Source: Lichenibacterium ramalinae
Lineage (GTDB): Bacteria; Pseudomonadota; Alphaproteobacteria; Rhizobiales; Beijerinckiaceae
Direction: 5' to 3'
NCBI RefSeq assembly: GCF_004137085.1
Contig: NZ_QYBC01000021.1
Location: 54,873 to 118,872 of the forward strand
Length of the DNA: 64,000 nt
The notes beneath the pieces are model-generated. The model saw only the letters and a program-made list of their open reading frames with translations, was not told the DNA's origin and made no database searches. The first letter of the stretch is position 1; each line of letters starts with the position of its first letter. Made by a program: the position numbers and the translations under genes. Positions 10,238 to 17,958 of the stretch are shown here, piece by piece.

Positions 10238-10309
10238 GCGGGATCGGCTCGGAGCCGCCTCGGCGACTCGGAGCCGGAGCGACTTCATCGAAGGCGGAGG
10301 CGCTCGAGC
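10238..10309. repeat. Degenerate copy C of a dispersed intergenic repeat
   Basis: Shares the block GGATCGGCT...GCCTCGGCGAC and the tail GGAGCG...CGAAGGCGnAnGCGCTCGAG with the copies near 17778 and 63791; by eye the 33-nt tail matches 27 positions of the 63.8-kb copy. An internal stretch of about 25-30 nt is missing. It overlaps the last codons of the hydrolase gene ending at 10285. Confidence 0.45.
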
Positions 10310-11112
10310 CAGCCCGCCACGCGCTCCACCATCTCGCCCTCGACGCCGCGGTAGCCGTGCGCCGACAGCGAGCCGCAGTCGCGGCCGCCCGCATCCGGCC
10401 CGGCGAGGCGCAGCACGTCGACGCGGGACGCCCCCGTGAAGGCCGCGGCGACCCGGGCCGCATCCCCGGGCGGCGTCACGGGGCAGCGGTCGGCGCCGTT
10501 CGCCACCACCAGCACGGGTGCCGCGACGGCGGCGGGACGGGCCTCGAACACCGTCTCGCCGCTGCCGCCCAGGCGCGACACGGCTTCGAGCAGCACGAGG
10601 CCGGCGACGTCGGCGCGTCCCGCACCGTTCACCGCCGCGATGGCGCCCTGGCTGGTGCCGACCAGCACCGCCGGCCCCGGCACCGCTGCATGGGCGGCCG
10701 CCACCAGGGCGGCGACCGCCCCGCCATAGGCCGTCCCGGCGCGCGCGCCGCGCAGGTTCTCGCCCGCATCCGCGATCAGCAGGGCGTAGCCGCGGCCCAG
10801 CCACAGCGGGGCCGTGCGGATCACGACATTGTCGGGACGCGCGACCGTGCCGTCCGCCCCGATGCCGACCGTGCCGGCGCCGCCCGGCAGCATCACCAGC
10901 GTGCCGGCGCCGCCCGGCAGCACCAACGACGTGCCGCGCGGCCGGTCCGGCCGGAGCAGCAGGGCGCGTTCGGTGCCGCCGCCGGGGACGGGGACGTCGA
11001 GCACGGCCGGGTGCCACGACGGCGCGGGGATCAGGGGAGCGGGGACGGGGGACGCGGCGCGGGCCGCGGCGGACCCGAGGCCCGCCAGCAGCACCGCGAC
11101 GAGGATCCTCAT
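10285..11112 (-). CDS. Secreted alpha/beta hydrolase-like protein
   Basis: Putative exported hydrolase of 275 residues. A signal peptide is visible (1-19, [14 protein letters not shown]). The nucleophile elbow GTSQG puts Ser at 154; D208 (NGADRC) and H252 (SAHGY) are in the right order for a catalytic triad. The segment LPGGAG is duplicated in tandem (residues 65-70 and 75-80). Substrate unknown. The start ATG overlaps the stop of the upstream DUF1192 gene (ATGA), so the two are co-translated. The last residues (ERLRLR) are encoded within a dispersed repeat, hinting that the C-terminus was remodelled by it. Confidence 0.75.
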   Translation of the reverse strand: MRILVAVLLAGLGSAAARAASPVPAPLIPAPSWHPAVLDVPVPGGGTERALLLRPDRPRGTSLVLPGGAGTLVMLPGGAGTVGIGADGTVARPDNVVIRTAPLWLGRGYALLIADAGENLRGARAGTAYGGAVAALVAAAHAAVPGPAVLVGTSQGAIAAVNGAGRADVAGLVLLEAVSRLGGSGETVFEARPAAVAAPVLVVANGADRCPVTPPGDAARVAAAFTGASRVDVLRLAGPDAGGRDCGSLSAHGYRGVEGEMVERVAGWLERLRLR

Positions 11113-11303
11113 CGCCGGAACACCGCGTCGGCGGCGCTGCGGGACGCCTGCTTCCTGGCGACCTCCGCCTCGAGCCGGGCGACCTCCTCGTGCAGCGCCG
11201 CGATGCGCTCGCGCAGCTCGTCGACCGAGACGGCGTCGAGCGGCTCGCCGATGGCGTGCCGCGGCTTCGGGGCCGGCCTGTCCTCCGCCGCATCGCGCGC
11301 CAT
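11109..11303 (-). CDS. DUF1192 family small protein
   Basis: A 64-residue alphaproteobacterial protein with the signature PLDAVSVDELRERIAALHEEVARLEAEVARK, a short amphipathic coiled coil. Function unknown. The ATG at 11303 is 2 nt past the quinone reductase stop and the stop overlaps the hydrolase start by 4 nt, so this is the middle gene of a three-gene operon. DUF1192 proteins are commonly found downstream of quinone reductase-like genes in Rhizobiales. Confidence 0.85.
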   Translation of the reverse strand: MARDAAEDRPAPKPRHAIGEPLDAVSVDELRERIAALHEEVARLEAEVARKQASRSAADAVFRR

Positions 11304-11305
11304 CG

Positions 11306-12307
11306 TCAGCCCTCCACCGCCAGCACGATCTTGCCGACGTGGTCGCCCTGCTCCATCCAGCGATGGGCCTCGGCGGCCTCCTGCAGCGGGAAGACCCGGT
11401 CGATGAGCGGCCGCACCGTGCCGGCCGCCAGCAGCGGCCACACCTTCGCCTCCAGGGCGCGCGCGATGGCGGCCTTCTCGTCGACGGTGCGGGGCCGCAG
11501 CGTCGATCCCGTGTGGACGAGGCGCTTCATCATGAGCTGGGTGAAGTTCACCTCGGCCTTGGCGCCGCCGAGGAAAGCGATCTGCACGATGCGGCCCCGG
11601 TCGGCCGCGGCCGCGTAGTTGCGCTCGACGTAGGAGCCCCCGACCATGTCGAGGATCACGTCGACGCCGCGCCCCCCCGTGACCTCCTTGGCGACGGCGA
11701 CGAAGTCTTCCCGCCGGTAGTCGATGGCGCGGTCGGCGCCGAGGCCCAGCATGGCGTCGCACTTGCCGGGGCTGCCGGCCGTGGCCAGCACGGTGGCGCC
11801 GAAGGCCTTGCCGAGCTGGATGGCGGTGGTGCCGATGCCCGACGTGCCGCCGTGGACCAGCAGCGCCTCGCCGGCTTGGAGCCGGCCGTGGTCGAAGACG
11901 TTGACCCAGACGGTGAAGAAGGTTTCCGGCACGCCCGCCGCCTCGACGGCGGAGAGCCCGCCGGGGATGCGCAGCGCCTGGACCTCGGGCGTCGCCACAA
12001 AGGGCGCATAGCCGCCGCCCGGCACCAACGCGCAGACCTTGTCGCCCACCGCGAAGCGCGTCGCGCCCTCGCCCAACGCCGCGACCTCGCCGGACACTTC
12101 GAGCCCCGGCAGGTCGGAGGCGCCGGGCGGCGGCGCGTAGTTGCCGGAGCGCTGCAGCACGTCCGGCCGGTTGACGCCCGCCGCCGCGACCCGGATCAAG
12201 ACCTCGCCCGCCCGGGGCCGCGGCACGGGTCGCCGCTGCGGCTGAAGCATCTCGGGCCCGCCGTGGGCCTGGATGGCGATGGCCGTCATCGTGTCGGGGA
12301 TGGTCAT
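11306..12307 (-). CDS. NAD(P)H quinone oxidoreductase, PIG3/zeta-crystallin family
   Basis: Medium-chain dehydrogenase/reductase without zinc ligands, predicted to reduce quinones with NADPH. The 333-residue product opens MTIPDTMTAIAIQAHGGPEM; the start at 12307 has a GGAGG Shine-Dalgarno. A GroES-like domain (about 1-125, AAGVNRPDVLQRSGNY) precedes the Rossmann domain with VHGGTSGIGTTAIQLGK (about 145-161). The C-terminal HRWMEQGDHVGKIVL is typical of the TIGR02824 subgroup. First gene of an operon with DUF1192 and the hydrolase. Confidence 0.9.
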   Translation of the reverse strand: MTIPDTMTAIAIQAHGGPEMLQPQRRPVPRPRAGEVLIRVAAAGVNRPDVLQRSGNYAPPPGASDLPGLEVSGEVAALGEGATRFAVGDKVCALVPGGGYAPFVATPEVQALRIPGGLSAVEAAGVPETFFTVWVNVFDHGRLQAGEALLVHGGTSGIGTTAIQLGKAFGATVLATAGSPGKCDAMLGLGADRAIDYRREDFVAVAKEVTGGRGVDVILDMVGGSYVERNYAAAADRGRIVQIAFLGGAKAEVNFTQLMMKRLVHTGSTLRPRTVDEKAAIARALEAKVWPLLAAGTVRPLIDRVFPLQEAAEAHRWMEQGDHVGKIVLAVEG

Positions 12308-12601
12308 GGAGCCTCCGGGGTTGCCCCCCAAGGGTGGGGCGCCGGGGCGCGCTTGGGAAGGCCGCGAGGCGGGAGGCGGGAGGGGCAAGGCGCGGTCGGC
12401 AGCGTCGGCTGACCTGATCTGCTGGTCCGTGCAGAAGACCCGTCGCCTTGCTCTGCGGAGCGCGACGGATCGCTCCAGCCCAGGTCATCGCCCGGTCATG
12501 CTGGCGCGGCGCTCGTCAGGCCCGCGCCCGACCGGCTCACCTCGATGAACCGCGACGGTCGTGCCGGGTGGGCAAGCTTTGCCCCCATCATGGCGGCGAC
12601 G

Positions 12602-13609
12602 TCAGCCGGCGCGTGCGCTGGAGGCTCGCACCACCAGTGCGACCGGCAGCGTCAGCTCTTCGCGCGTGGTGGCGCCCTCGCCCCTGCGCAGGAGGAGATC
12701 GATCGCGAGCCGGCCGATGTCGGATTTGGAATATCCGATCGACGTCAGGGGGACTCTCGTGTAGCGGCTCGCCTCGAGATCATCGTATCCGACGATGGAC
12801 AGGTCACCCGGCACGGCGGATCCGAGTTCGATCAGGTTCGAAACGATCCGGATCGCGAAGGCGTCGTTGTGCACGATCGCCGCGGTCGGGCGGCCTGGTG
12901 CGGTCGCAAGGCGGCGTGCTGCCGTCGGCGCGTCGTCGAGCGCCGCCATGTCCACGAACCACTCACCGTTCACGGGCAGGCCGGCCTGCCGGAGAGCCCT
13001 CTCGACGAACGGGCGGCGTGACTGCGGGTGGTGCGTCACGTCACGCGGACCGACGTAGGCGATGCGGCGATGTCCGAGCGCCTTCAGGTGTCCGACGGCC
13101 AAGTTGGCGGCCGCCTCCTCGTCGATCATGATGCTCGATGCGCCGGGGTGACGAGCCGCCACCAGCACGAACGGGATGGCGCTGCTCGTGAGGAAGTCGA
13201 CGAGATCGTTCACCGAAGCGGTCTGCCATGCGATCACGCCGTCGACGCGCTTCGTGCGGAAGAGTTCGAGGTAGGAACGCTCCTGGGCATCGTCGTCGCC
13301 GAGATCCGCCAGCAGGAGATGGTACCCGCGCAGGCGCAGGGCTCGATTGAACGCCGCGGTCATGTCGGCGAAGAACGGGTTGCGGATGTCCGGCACCAGA
13401 TACCCGATCGTCGAACCGCCGACCCCGCGCAGCCGCCGCGCCGCCTCGTCCGGGTAATAGTCGAGCGCCCGGATCGCCTCGAGCACGCGGTGACGCGTCG
13501 TGGCGGCGACCGGCTTCGGACCGTTGTTCACGACGTAGGACACCACAGCCGACGAGACGCCGGCCAGGCGGGCCACATCGAGGCGTGTCGCTCGCGTTCG
13601 GATCGTCAT
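12602..13609 (-). CDS. LacI-family transcriptional regulator
   Basis: Regulator of 335 residues: an N-terminal LacI helix-turn-helix (about 9-30, RLDVARLAGVSSAVVSYVVNN) and a periplasmic-binding-like effector domain (GYLVPDIRNPFFADMTAAF; ending SIGYSKSDIGRLAIDLLL). It is divergent from a sugar-type ABC importer (13850 on), with a perfect 16-bp palindrome in between at 13760-13775, so it very probably represses that operon and itself. The start at 13609 is preceded by GCGAGG; an ATG at 13624 with GGAG is a close alternative. The effector is probably the sugar imported by its neighbours; identity unknown. Confidence 0.9.
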   Translation of the reverse strand: MTIRTRATRLDVARLAGVSSAVVSYVVNNGPKPVAATTRHRVLEAIRALDYYPDEAARRLRGVGGSTIGYLVPDIRNPFFADMTAAFNRALRLRGYHLLLADLGDDDAQERSYLELFRTKRVDGVIAWQTASVNDLVDFLTSSAIPFVLVAARHPGASSIMIDEEAAANLAVGHLKALGHRRIAYVGPRDVTHHPQSRRPFVERALRQAGLPVNGEWFVDMAALDDAPTAARRLATAPGRPTAAIVHNDAFAIRIVSNLIELGSAVPGDLSIVGYDDLEASRYTRVPLTSIGYSKSDIGRLAIDLLLRRGEGATTREELTLPVALVVRASSARAG

Positions 13610-13759
13610 GCCTCGCTGTCGCATGACTCCGCGAGGGCGAACAACCTCGATCCCGCCGTGGCCCAGAGCTGATCGCATGAGCCAGAGGTCGCACGACCCG
13701 ATGGGCACGGTCGATCGAGCGCGATCGGACCCGGGGGATCCGGAGTTCGCCACGCCTCC

Positions 13760-13775
13760 GTCTACACGTGTAGAC
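13760..13775. promoter_or_regulatory. Palindromic operator, LacI type
   Basis: GTCTACACGTGTAGAC is a perfect 16-bp palindrome with the central CpG typical of LacI-family sites. It lies in the divergent gap between the LacI gene and the ABC importer, about 75 nt upstream of the first importer gene. A second inverted repeat (ACAAGG...CCTTGT, 13774-13791) abuts it and may be part of the promoter or a transcript hairpin. Confidence 0.75.
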
Positions 13776-13849
13776 AAGGTTTCCGCCTTGTGCGAACCTC
13801 ACGGCACACTGCTCCGGAAGAGGGCCGTGGAACTGATCGGGAGGGTCCT

Positions 13850-14842
13850 ATGACGCGTGGCCGTCGAGCATTCCGCAGTCTTTTCACCTGCCTCGCAAGT
13901 GCGGCGGCGATCGCGGGCGCGGTCCATGCCGCCGAGGCGCAGGACCGCCCACTGAAGATCATCGCGGTGCTCGGGCCGCTCGGCGACCCGTTCTTCAGCG
14001 CGATGGAGAAGGGAGCGAAGGACGCTGCAAAAGCCTCGAACGTCGAATTCGAATACACGGCGCCGAACGGCTTCGACAACCTGGCGCAGGACCTCGCTCG
14101 ACTGATCGACGTCGGGGCTGCGCGCCGGCCCGATGCCATGGTGATCGGCAACTTCATTCCGGATGCGGAGAACGAGGGCATCCGCGCCGCGGTGGCGGCC
14201 GGCATCAAGGTGGTGATCGTCAACACGGGCAGCGGCAACTGGTCGGAACTCGGCGCCGTGTCCTATGTGGGCGAGGACGCCACCGCGACGGGTCGCAAGG
14301 CGGCAGAGCTGCATCTGGCGAATGGCGCGAAGAGCGGTCTTTGCGTCAACCACGTCCCGGGCAACCCCGGCACCGAGAGCCGGTGTTCCGGCTTCAAGGC
14401 CGGCATGGAGGCGGGCGGGGGCCGGGCGAAGGTGCTGAGCCTTCCCTACTCGAGCCAGGGCAACCCGCAGCAGATCGTGCAGGCCATCGCCGGCGAACTG
14501 ATGTCGGATCGGTCGGTCGATGCCCTCTACACGCTGGGGTCCGGCATCGCGGCGAACGCCCTCCAGGCCGTCGAGGACAACGACGCTGCGGCGCGCGTCA
14601 AGGTCGGCACGTCCGACTTTTCGCGGCAGACCTTGGAAGCCTTACGCGACGGCAAGCTCGCCTTCGATCTCGACCAGCAACCCTACCTGCAGGCCTACTA
14701 CGGCGTACAGATCGCCGCGCAGTACCTGAAGTACGGCATGCATCCCATCGGCGTCGTCACCACCGGACCGCTCACGATCACGAAGGACAACGTCGGCGAA
14801 GCCTTGAAGCCCGGCGTCTCACCCTACCGCGGCGCGATGTGA
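13850..14842 (+). CDS. Sugar ABC transporter, periplasmic substrate-binding protein
   Basis: Type I (ribose/fructose-like) periplasmic binding protein of 330 residues that captures a sugar for the permease encoded next. Signal peptide at 1-26 (SLFTCLASAAAIAGAVHA), then a peripla_BP_4 domain beginning LKIIAVLGPLGDPFFSAMEKGAKDAA. A GGGAGGG Shine-Dalgarno sets the start at 13850. First gene of a four-gene operon (binding protein, permease, ATPase, esterase). FrcB-like overall, so a monosaccharide is likely, but the ligand cannot be named. Confidence 0.88.
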   Translation: MTRGRRAFRSLFTCLASAAAIAGAVHAAEAQDRPLKIIAVLGPLGDPFFSAMEKGAKDAAKASNVEFEYTAPNGFDNLAQDLARLIDVGAARRPDAMVIGNFIPDAENEGIRAAVAAGIKVVIVNTGSGNWSELGAVSYVGEDATATGRKAAELHLANGAKSGLCVNHVPGNPGTESRCSGFKAGMEAGGGRAKVLSLPYSSQGNPQQIVQAIAGELMSDRSVDALYTLGSGIAANALQAVEDNDAAARVKVGTSDFSRQTLEALRDGKLAFDLDQQPYLQAYYGVQIAAQYLKYGMHPIGVVTTGPLTITKDNVGEALKPGVSPYRGAM

Positions 14843-14857
14843 CGGGGGCGGACAGCG

Positions 14858-15901
14858 ATGGGCCCCATGGACACGAATAATGAGGGCGCCGTGCGCCTGG
14901 CGGCGGCGGCGGATCGCTCGCGCATCGCCCTGATCCTTTCGCGCCTGATGCGGCATCCCGAGTTCGGGGCGCTGGTCGGGACGCTGGCGGTCTTCGCTTT
15001 CTTCGCGGTCGCGACCGCGGGCAACGGCTTCCTGGCCTGGCGGGGCGTCACCGGCTGGCTCAACGTCGCCGCCGAACTCGGCATCGTGGCGGTGCCGGTC
15101 GCGTTGTTGATGATCGGCGGCGAGCTCGACCTGTCGATCGGCTCCGTGATCGGCGCGACCTCGGTTCTGATCGCGACGGCGTCCGGGCTCTACGGCGTGC
15201 CGCTCTGGATTTCCATCGCGCTTGCGATCACACTCGGGGTCGGCGTCGGGCTGTTCAACGGCGTCCTCACGATCCGCACCGGCTTGCCGTCGTTCATCAT
15301 CACCCTGGTCAGCATGCTGGCGCTCGCCGGGTCGGCCCTCGGCATGGCGCGCCTGCTCGCGGGCACGCCGAACGTCTCGTTGAAGGTCGAGGGTCCCCTG
15401 CGCGCCGTGTTCGCCGGGCGCTGGCAGCAGGCCAACGTGTCGATCCTCTGGTGGGCCGCGGTTTCGCTCGCGGCCGCCTGGGTGCTGTTCCGCACGACCT
15501 TCGGCAACTGGGTCCTGGCCACCGGCGGCGATGCGCGCTCCGCACGCGAGGCGGGCATACGCACCGATCGGGTGAAGATCGTCCTGTTCATCCTGACGGC
15601 GCTCGCCGCCGTGCTCGTCGGCATCATCCAGACGATGGCCTTCAACGGTGGCGAGGCGACGCGGGGCCAGGTCTACGTCTTCAACTCCATCATCGCTTCC
15701 GTCATCGGCGGCGTGCTGCTCCAGGGCGGTTACGGCTCGCCCATCGGCGTCGCATTCGGGGCCGCGACCTTCGGCATCGTCAACGTCGGCATTTTCTACA
15801 CGGGGTGGAACTCGGATTGGGCCCAACTCCTGCTCGGTCTGCTCCTGCTCGCGGCGGTGCTGGCCAACAACCTGTTCCGCCGCGCGGCATTGAGCGCATG
15901 A
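14858..15901 (+). CDS. Sugar ABC transporter permease, FrcC/RbsC type
   Basis: Integral membrane permease of 347 residues in the branched-chain/ribose family (BPD_transp_2). About nine to ten hydrophobic segments are visible, with the family motif LLMIGGELDLSIGSVIGATSVL near 83-104 and GGDARSAREAGI in the cytoplasmic loop near residues 221-232. A 41-residue hydrophilic N-terminus precedes the first helix. The stop overlaps the ATPase start by 4 nt (ATGA), indicating coupling. Confidence 0.9.
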   Translation: MGPMDTNNEGAVRLAAAADRSRIALILSRLMRHPEFGALVGTLAVFAFFAVATAGNGFLAWRGVTGWLNVAAELGIVAVPVALLMIGGELDLSIGSVIGATSVLIATASGLYGVPLWISIALAITLGVGVGLFNGVLTIRTGLPSFIITLVSMLALAGSALGMARLLAGTPNVSLKVEGPLRAVFAGRWQQANVSILWWAAVSLAAAWVLFRTTFGNWVLATGGDARSAREAGIRTDRVKIVLFILTALAAVLVGIIQTMAFNGGEATRGQVYVFNSIIASVIGGVLLQGGYGSPIGVAFGAATFGIVNVGIFYTGWNSDWAQLLLGLLLLAAVLANNLFRRAALSA

Positions 15902-16716
15902 CGGGCGAGACGATGGGATCCTCCCCGCCGATCATCGAGGCCCGCGGCGTTTCCAAACACTTCGCCGGCGTCGCCGCCCTCGAGGACGTGTCGCTGCAGG
16001 TCGGCGCCGGTGAGGTCGTCTGCCTGCTCGGCGACAATGGCGCGGGGAAGTCGACGCTGATCAAGCTCCTGTCCGGCGTCCATGAGCCGAGCCGGGGGCA
16101 GTTGCTCGTCGACGGGGTTCCGGTCCGCTTCCGCGAGCCGCGCGACGCGCGCTCGGCCGGCATCTCCACCGTGCACCAATACGGCGGGACGGTTCCGCTG
16201 ATGAGCATCGCGCGCAACTTCTTTCTCGGTGCGGAGCTGACGAAGGGCAGCGGCCCGTTCCGCCGTCTCGACCTCGATCGCATGAACGCGATCGCGCTAT
16301 CGGAGATCTGCAGCCTCGGCGTCCGGCGCGTCACCGACGCGGCGCGCCCGATCGGCACCCTGTCGGGCGGACAGCGCCAGGCCGTCGCCATCTGCCGGGC
16401 GACCTATTTCGGCGCTCGCCTCCTCATCCTCGACGAACCGACCTCCGCGCTCGGCGTGCGGGAAGCCACGACCGTGCTCAGGCTCATCGCCGAGGTCCGA
16501 GCGCGGGGCGTCGGCGTCATCCTGATCACCCACAATGCCCACCACGCCCTGTCGATCGGGGATCGCTTCTCCGTTCTCAGCCACGGGCGCATCGCCGCGT
16601 CCTTCGATCGGGGCGAGCGGAGCGCGTCGGACGTGGTGAACCTGATGGCGGGCGGGGTCGAACTCGCCTCGCTCGAGCAGGCACCGGAGCCGTTTCCCCG
16701 CACAGCGTCGGCGTGA
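15898..16716 (+). CDS. Sugar ABC transporter ATP-binding protein, single-domain FrcA type
   Basis: ATPase of 272 residues with one nucleotide-binding domain, as in the fructose importer FrcA, rather than the duplicated RbsA form. Walker A GDNGAGKST (45-53), signature LSGGQRQ (about 160), Walker B LLILDEPTSALG, then the H-loop (ILITHNAHHAL). The FrcA-like stretch VHQYGGTVPLMSIARNFFLGAE is diagnostic. Overlaps its neighbours at both ends by 4 nt (15898-15901 and 16713-16716). Confidence 0.92.
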   Translation: MTGETMGSSPPIIEARGVSKHFAGVAALEDVSLQVGAGEVVCLLGDNGAGKSTLIKLLSGVHEPSRGQLLVDGVPVRFREPRDARSAGISTVHQYGGTVPLMSIARNFFLGAELTKGSGPFRRLDLDRMNAIALSEICSLGVRRVTDAARPIGTLSGGQRQAVAICRATYFGARLLILDEPTSALGVREATTVLRLIAEVRARGVGVILITHNAHHALSIGDRFSVLSHGRIAASFDRGERSASDVVNLMAGGVELASLEQAPEPFPRTASA

Positions 16717-17573
16717 CGATGGCGACGAGCACCGACGGGGCGGCGAGCGACGCCATCTCCGCGCTCCTGCGCGAAACGGCTTGGCGCGTCACGATCCCCG
16801 GAGCCGAAGCGGCCTTCCTGGCCGGCCCGGACGCCGACACGGCCATCCTGGCGCTGCACGGGTGGGGCGCGTCGGCCGAAAGCATGCGCTTCCTGGGCGG
16901 CGGCTTGGCAGCTTCAGGCTTCGCCGTCCTGATGCCGACGTTGCCCGGGCACGGCACCGACCCTGAAGATCTCGCCCGCACGGGACCCTCCGAATGGATC
17001 GCCGAAGCACGCCGCGCTCTGGTCGCCCTCGCCGACGTTTACGAGCGGGTCTACCTGCTCGGGGTGTCGATGGGTGGCGCACTCGCGCTGCAGATCGCCT
17101 GCCTCGAATGCGATCGCGTGGCAGGCCTCGTCACCCTCAACGCGCCGGTCTTCCTCGACCGACCGGCATTCGCGCGTGAGGTGATGGACGGCGCAGCGGC
17201 GGACCGGCTGTCGACCTGGGAAGGCCCCGCCTTCGTCGGCCCGGCCGTGCCGGAGATCACTTACCCGGAGCGCAGCCGCAAGAGCGGCATCGACCTGCTT
17301 GCGATGACGGCTCTGGCGCGCGAGGCCCTGCCCCTCGTGAGGGCCCCGGTTCTCGTCCTGCAATCCGTGTCAGATCACGTCGTGCCGCGCCGCAGTGCCG
17401 AGACGATCCTGGCCGAGGTGTCGTCGACGACGAAATCGATCGGGTGGCTGCACCGATCCTATCACATGGCGCAACTCGACCTCGATCGCGACGACGTCGT
17501 CCGGCGCACCGCAGCGTTCATCGATGGTCTCGCCGAGGAGCCGAGGGCGGGCGTCAGGGACCCGACACGCTGA
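16713..17573 (+). CDS. Alpha/beta hydrolase, carboxylesterase (Est30-like)
   Basis: Cytosolic serine hydrolase of 286 residues, no signal peptide. Nucleophile elbow GVSMGG (Ser119), oxyanion HGWGAS (49-54), Asp in VSDHVVP and His in SYHMAQLD complete a triad; the last motif matches Est30/monoacylglycerol-lipase-type carboxylesterases. Its start overlaps the ATPase stop, so it belongs to the sugar import operon and could deacylate an acylated sugar or ester brought in by it. That role is inference from context. Confidence 0.85.
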   Translation: MTMATSTDGAASDAISALLRETAWRVTIPGAEAAFLAGPDADTAILALHGWGASAESMRFLGGGLAASGFAVLMPTLPGHGTDPEDLARTGPSEWIAEARRALVALADVYERVYLLGVSMGGALALQIACLECDRVAGLVTLNAPVFLDRPAFAREVMDGAAADRLSTWEGPAFVGPAVPEITYPERSRKSGIDLLAMTALAREALPLVRAPVLVLQSVSDHVVPRRSAETILAEVSSTTKSIGWLHRSYHMAQLDLDRDDVVRRTAAFIDGLAEEPRAGVRDPTR

Positions 17574-17589
17574 CCGAGTGTCCTTCGCA

Positions 17590-17777
17590 GGCTCCACCCC
17601 GTCGAAAGCGGCCCCCTCACCACCCACCCCGGTGAGGTTCGTGGAGCCCGGGCCGGCCGCGTGACCGCGATGCCGTCCGCCTCGATGTCGACGGCGAGTC
17701 CCACCGTCATGGCATGGAGCGCAGACTTCGAGGCGGCCTACACCTCCGAACCGAGAGCCGCATCGGATGTCTCCCGC
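17590..17777 (-). pseudogene. Remnant of a short-chain dehydrogenase/reductase gene
   Basis: On the minus strand codons read DAALGSEV, stop, AASKSALHAMTVGLAVDIEA, then DGIAVT: the SDR active-site stretch Y-A-A-S-K with the catalytic Tyr codon changed to TAG. After IAVT the frame shifts and continues PGSTNLTGVGGEGAAFDGVEP, the usual post-catalytic loop of SDR enzymes. The whole Rossmann half is missing and the remnant starts right next to a dispersed repeat (17778-17857). It may have belonged to the adjacent sugar pathway. Confidence 0.6.
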
Positions 17778-17857
17778 GTCGCCTTGGCGGCTCCAAGCCG
17801 ACGACACCGCTCTCGCTTCGGAGCTCGAGCGGATTCGCCGAAGGCGAAAGCGCCCTA
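17778..17857. repeat. Copy B of a dispersed intergenic repeat
   Basis: About 80 bp matching, in inverted orientation, the copy at 63791-63897: shared blocks are GTCGCCTTGGCG, CCAAGCCGA and ATTCGCCGAAGGCGAAAGCGC. The last block forms a hairpin (GCGnATTCGCC / GGCGAAAGCGC). The remaining 17858-17958 holds a lower-GC stretch with short inverted repeats (TAGAGCTGAAGTCGCG near 17921 against CGGCGACAGCTCTA near 17950) and no gene. Confidence 0.7.
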
Positions 17858-17958
17858 GAACAGATCGCGATCAGGTCGAGTCACCTGATCGCGTAAAGAT
17901 GCTCGTAAAATCATAGCACTAGAGCTGAAGTCGCGAGCCAAGGCGAGCGGCGACAGCT

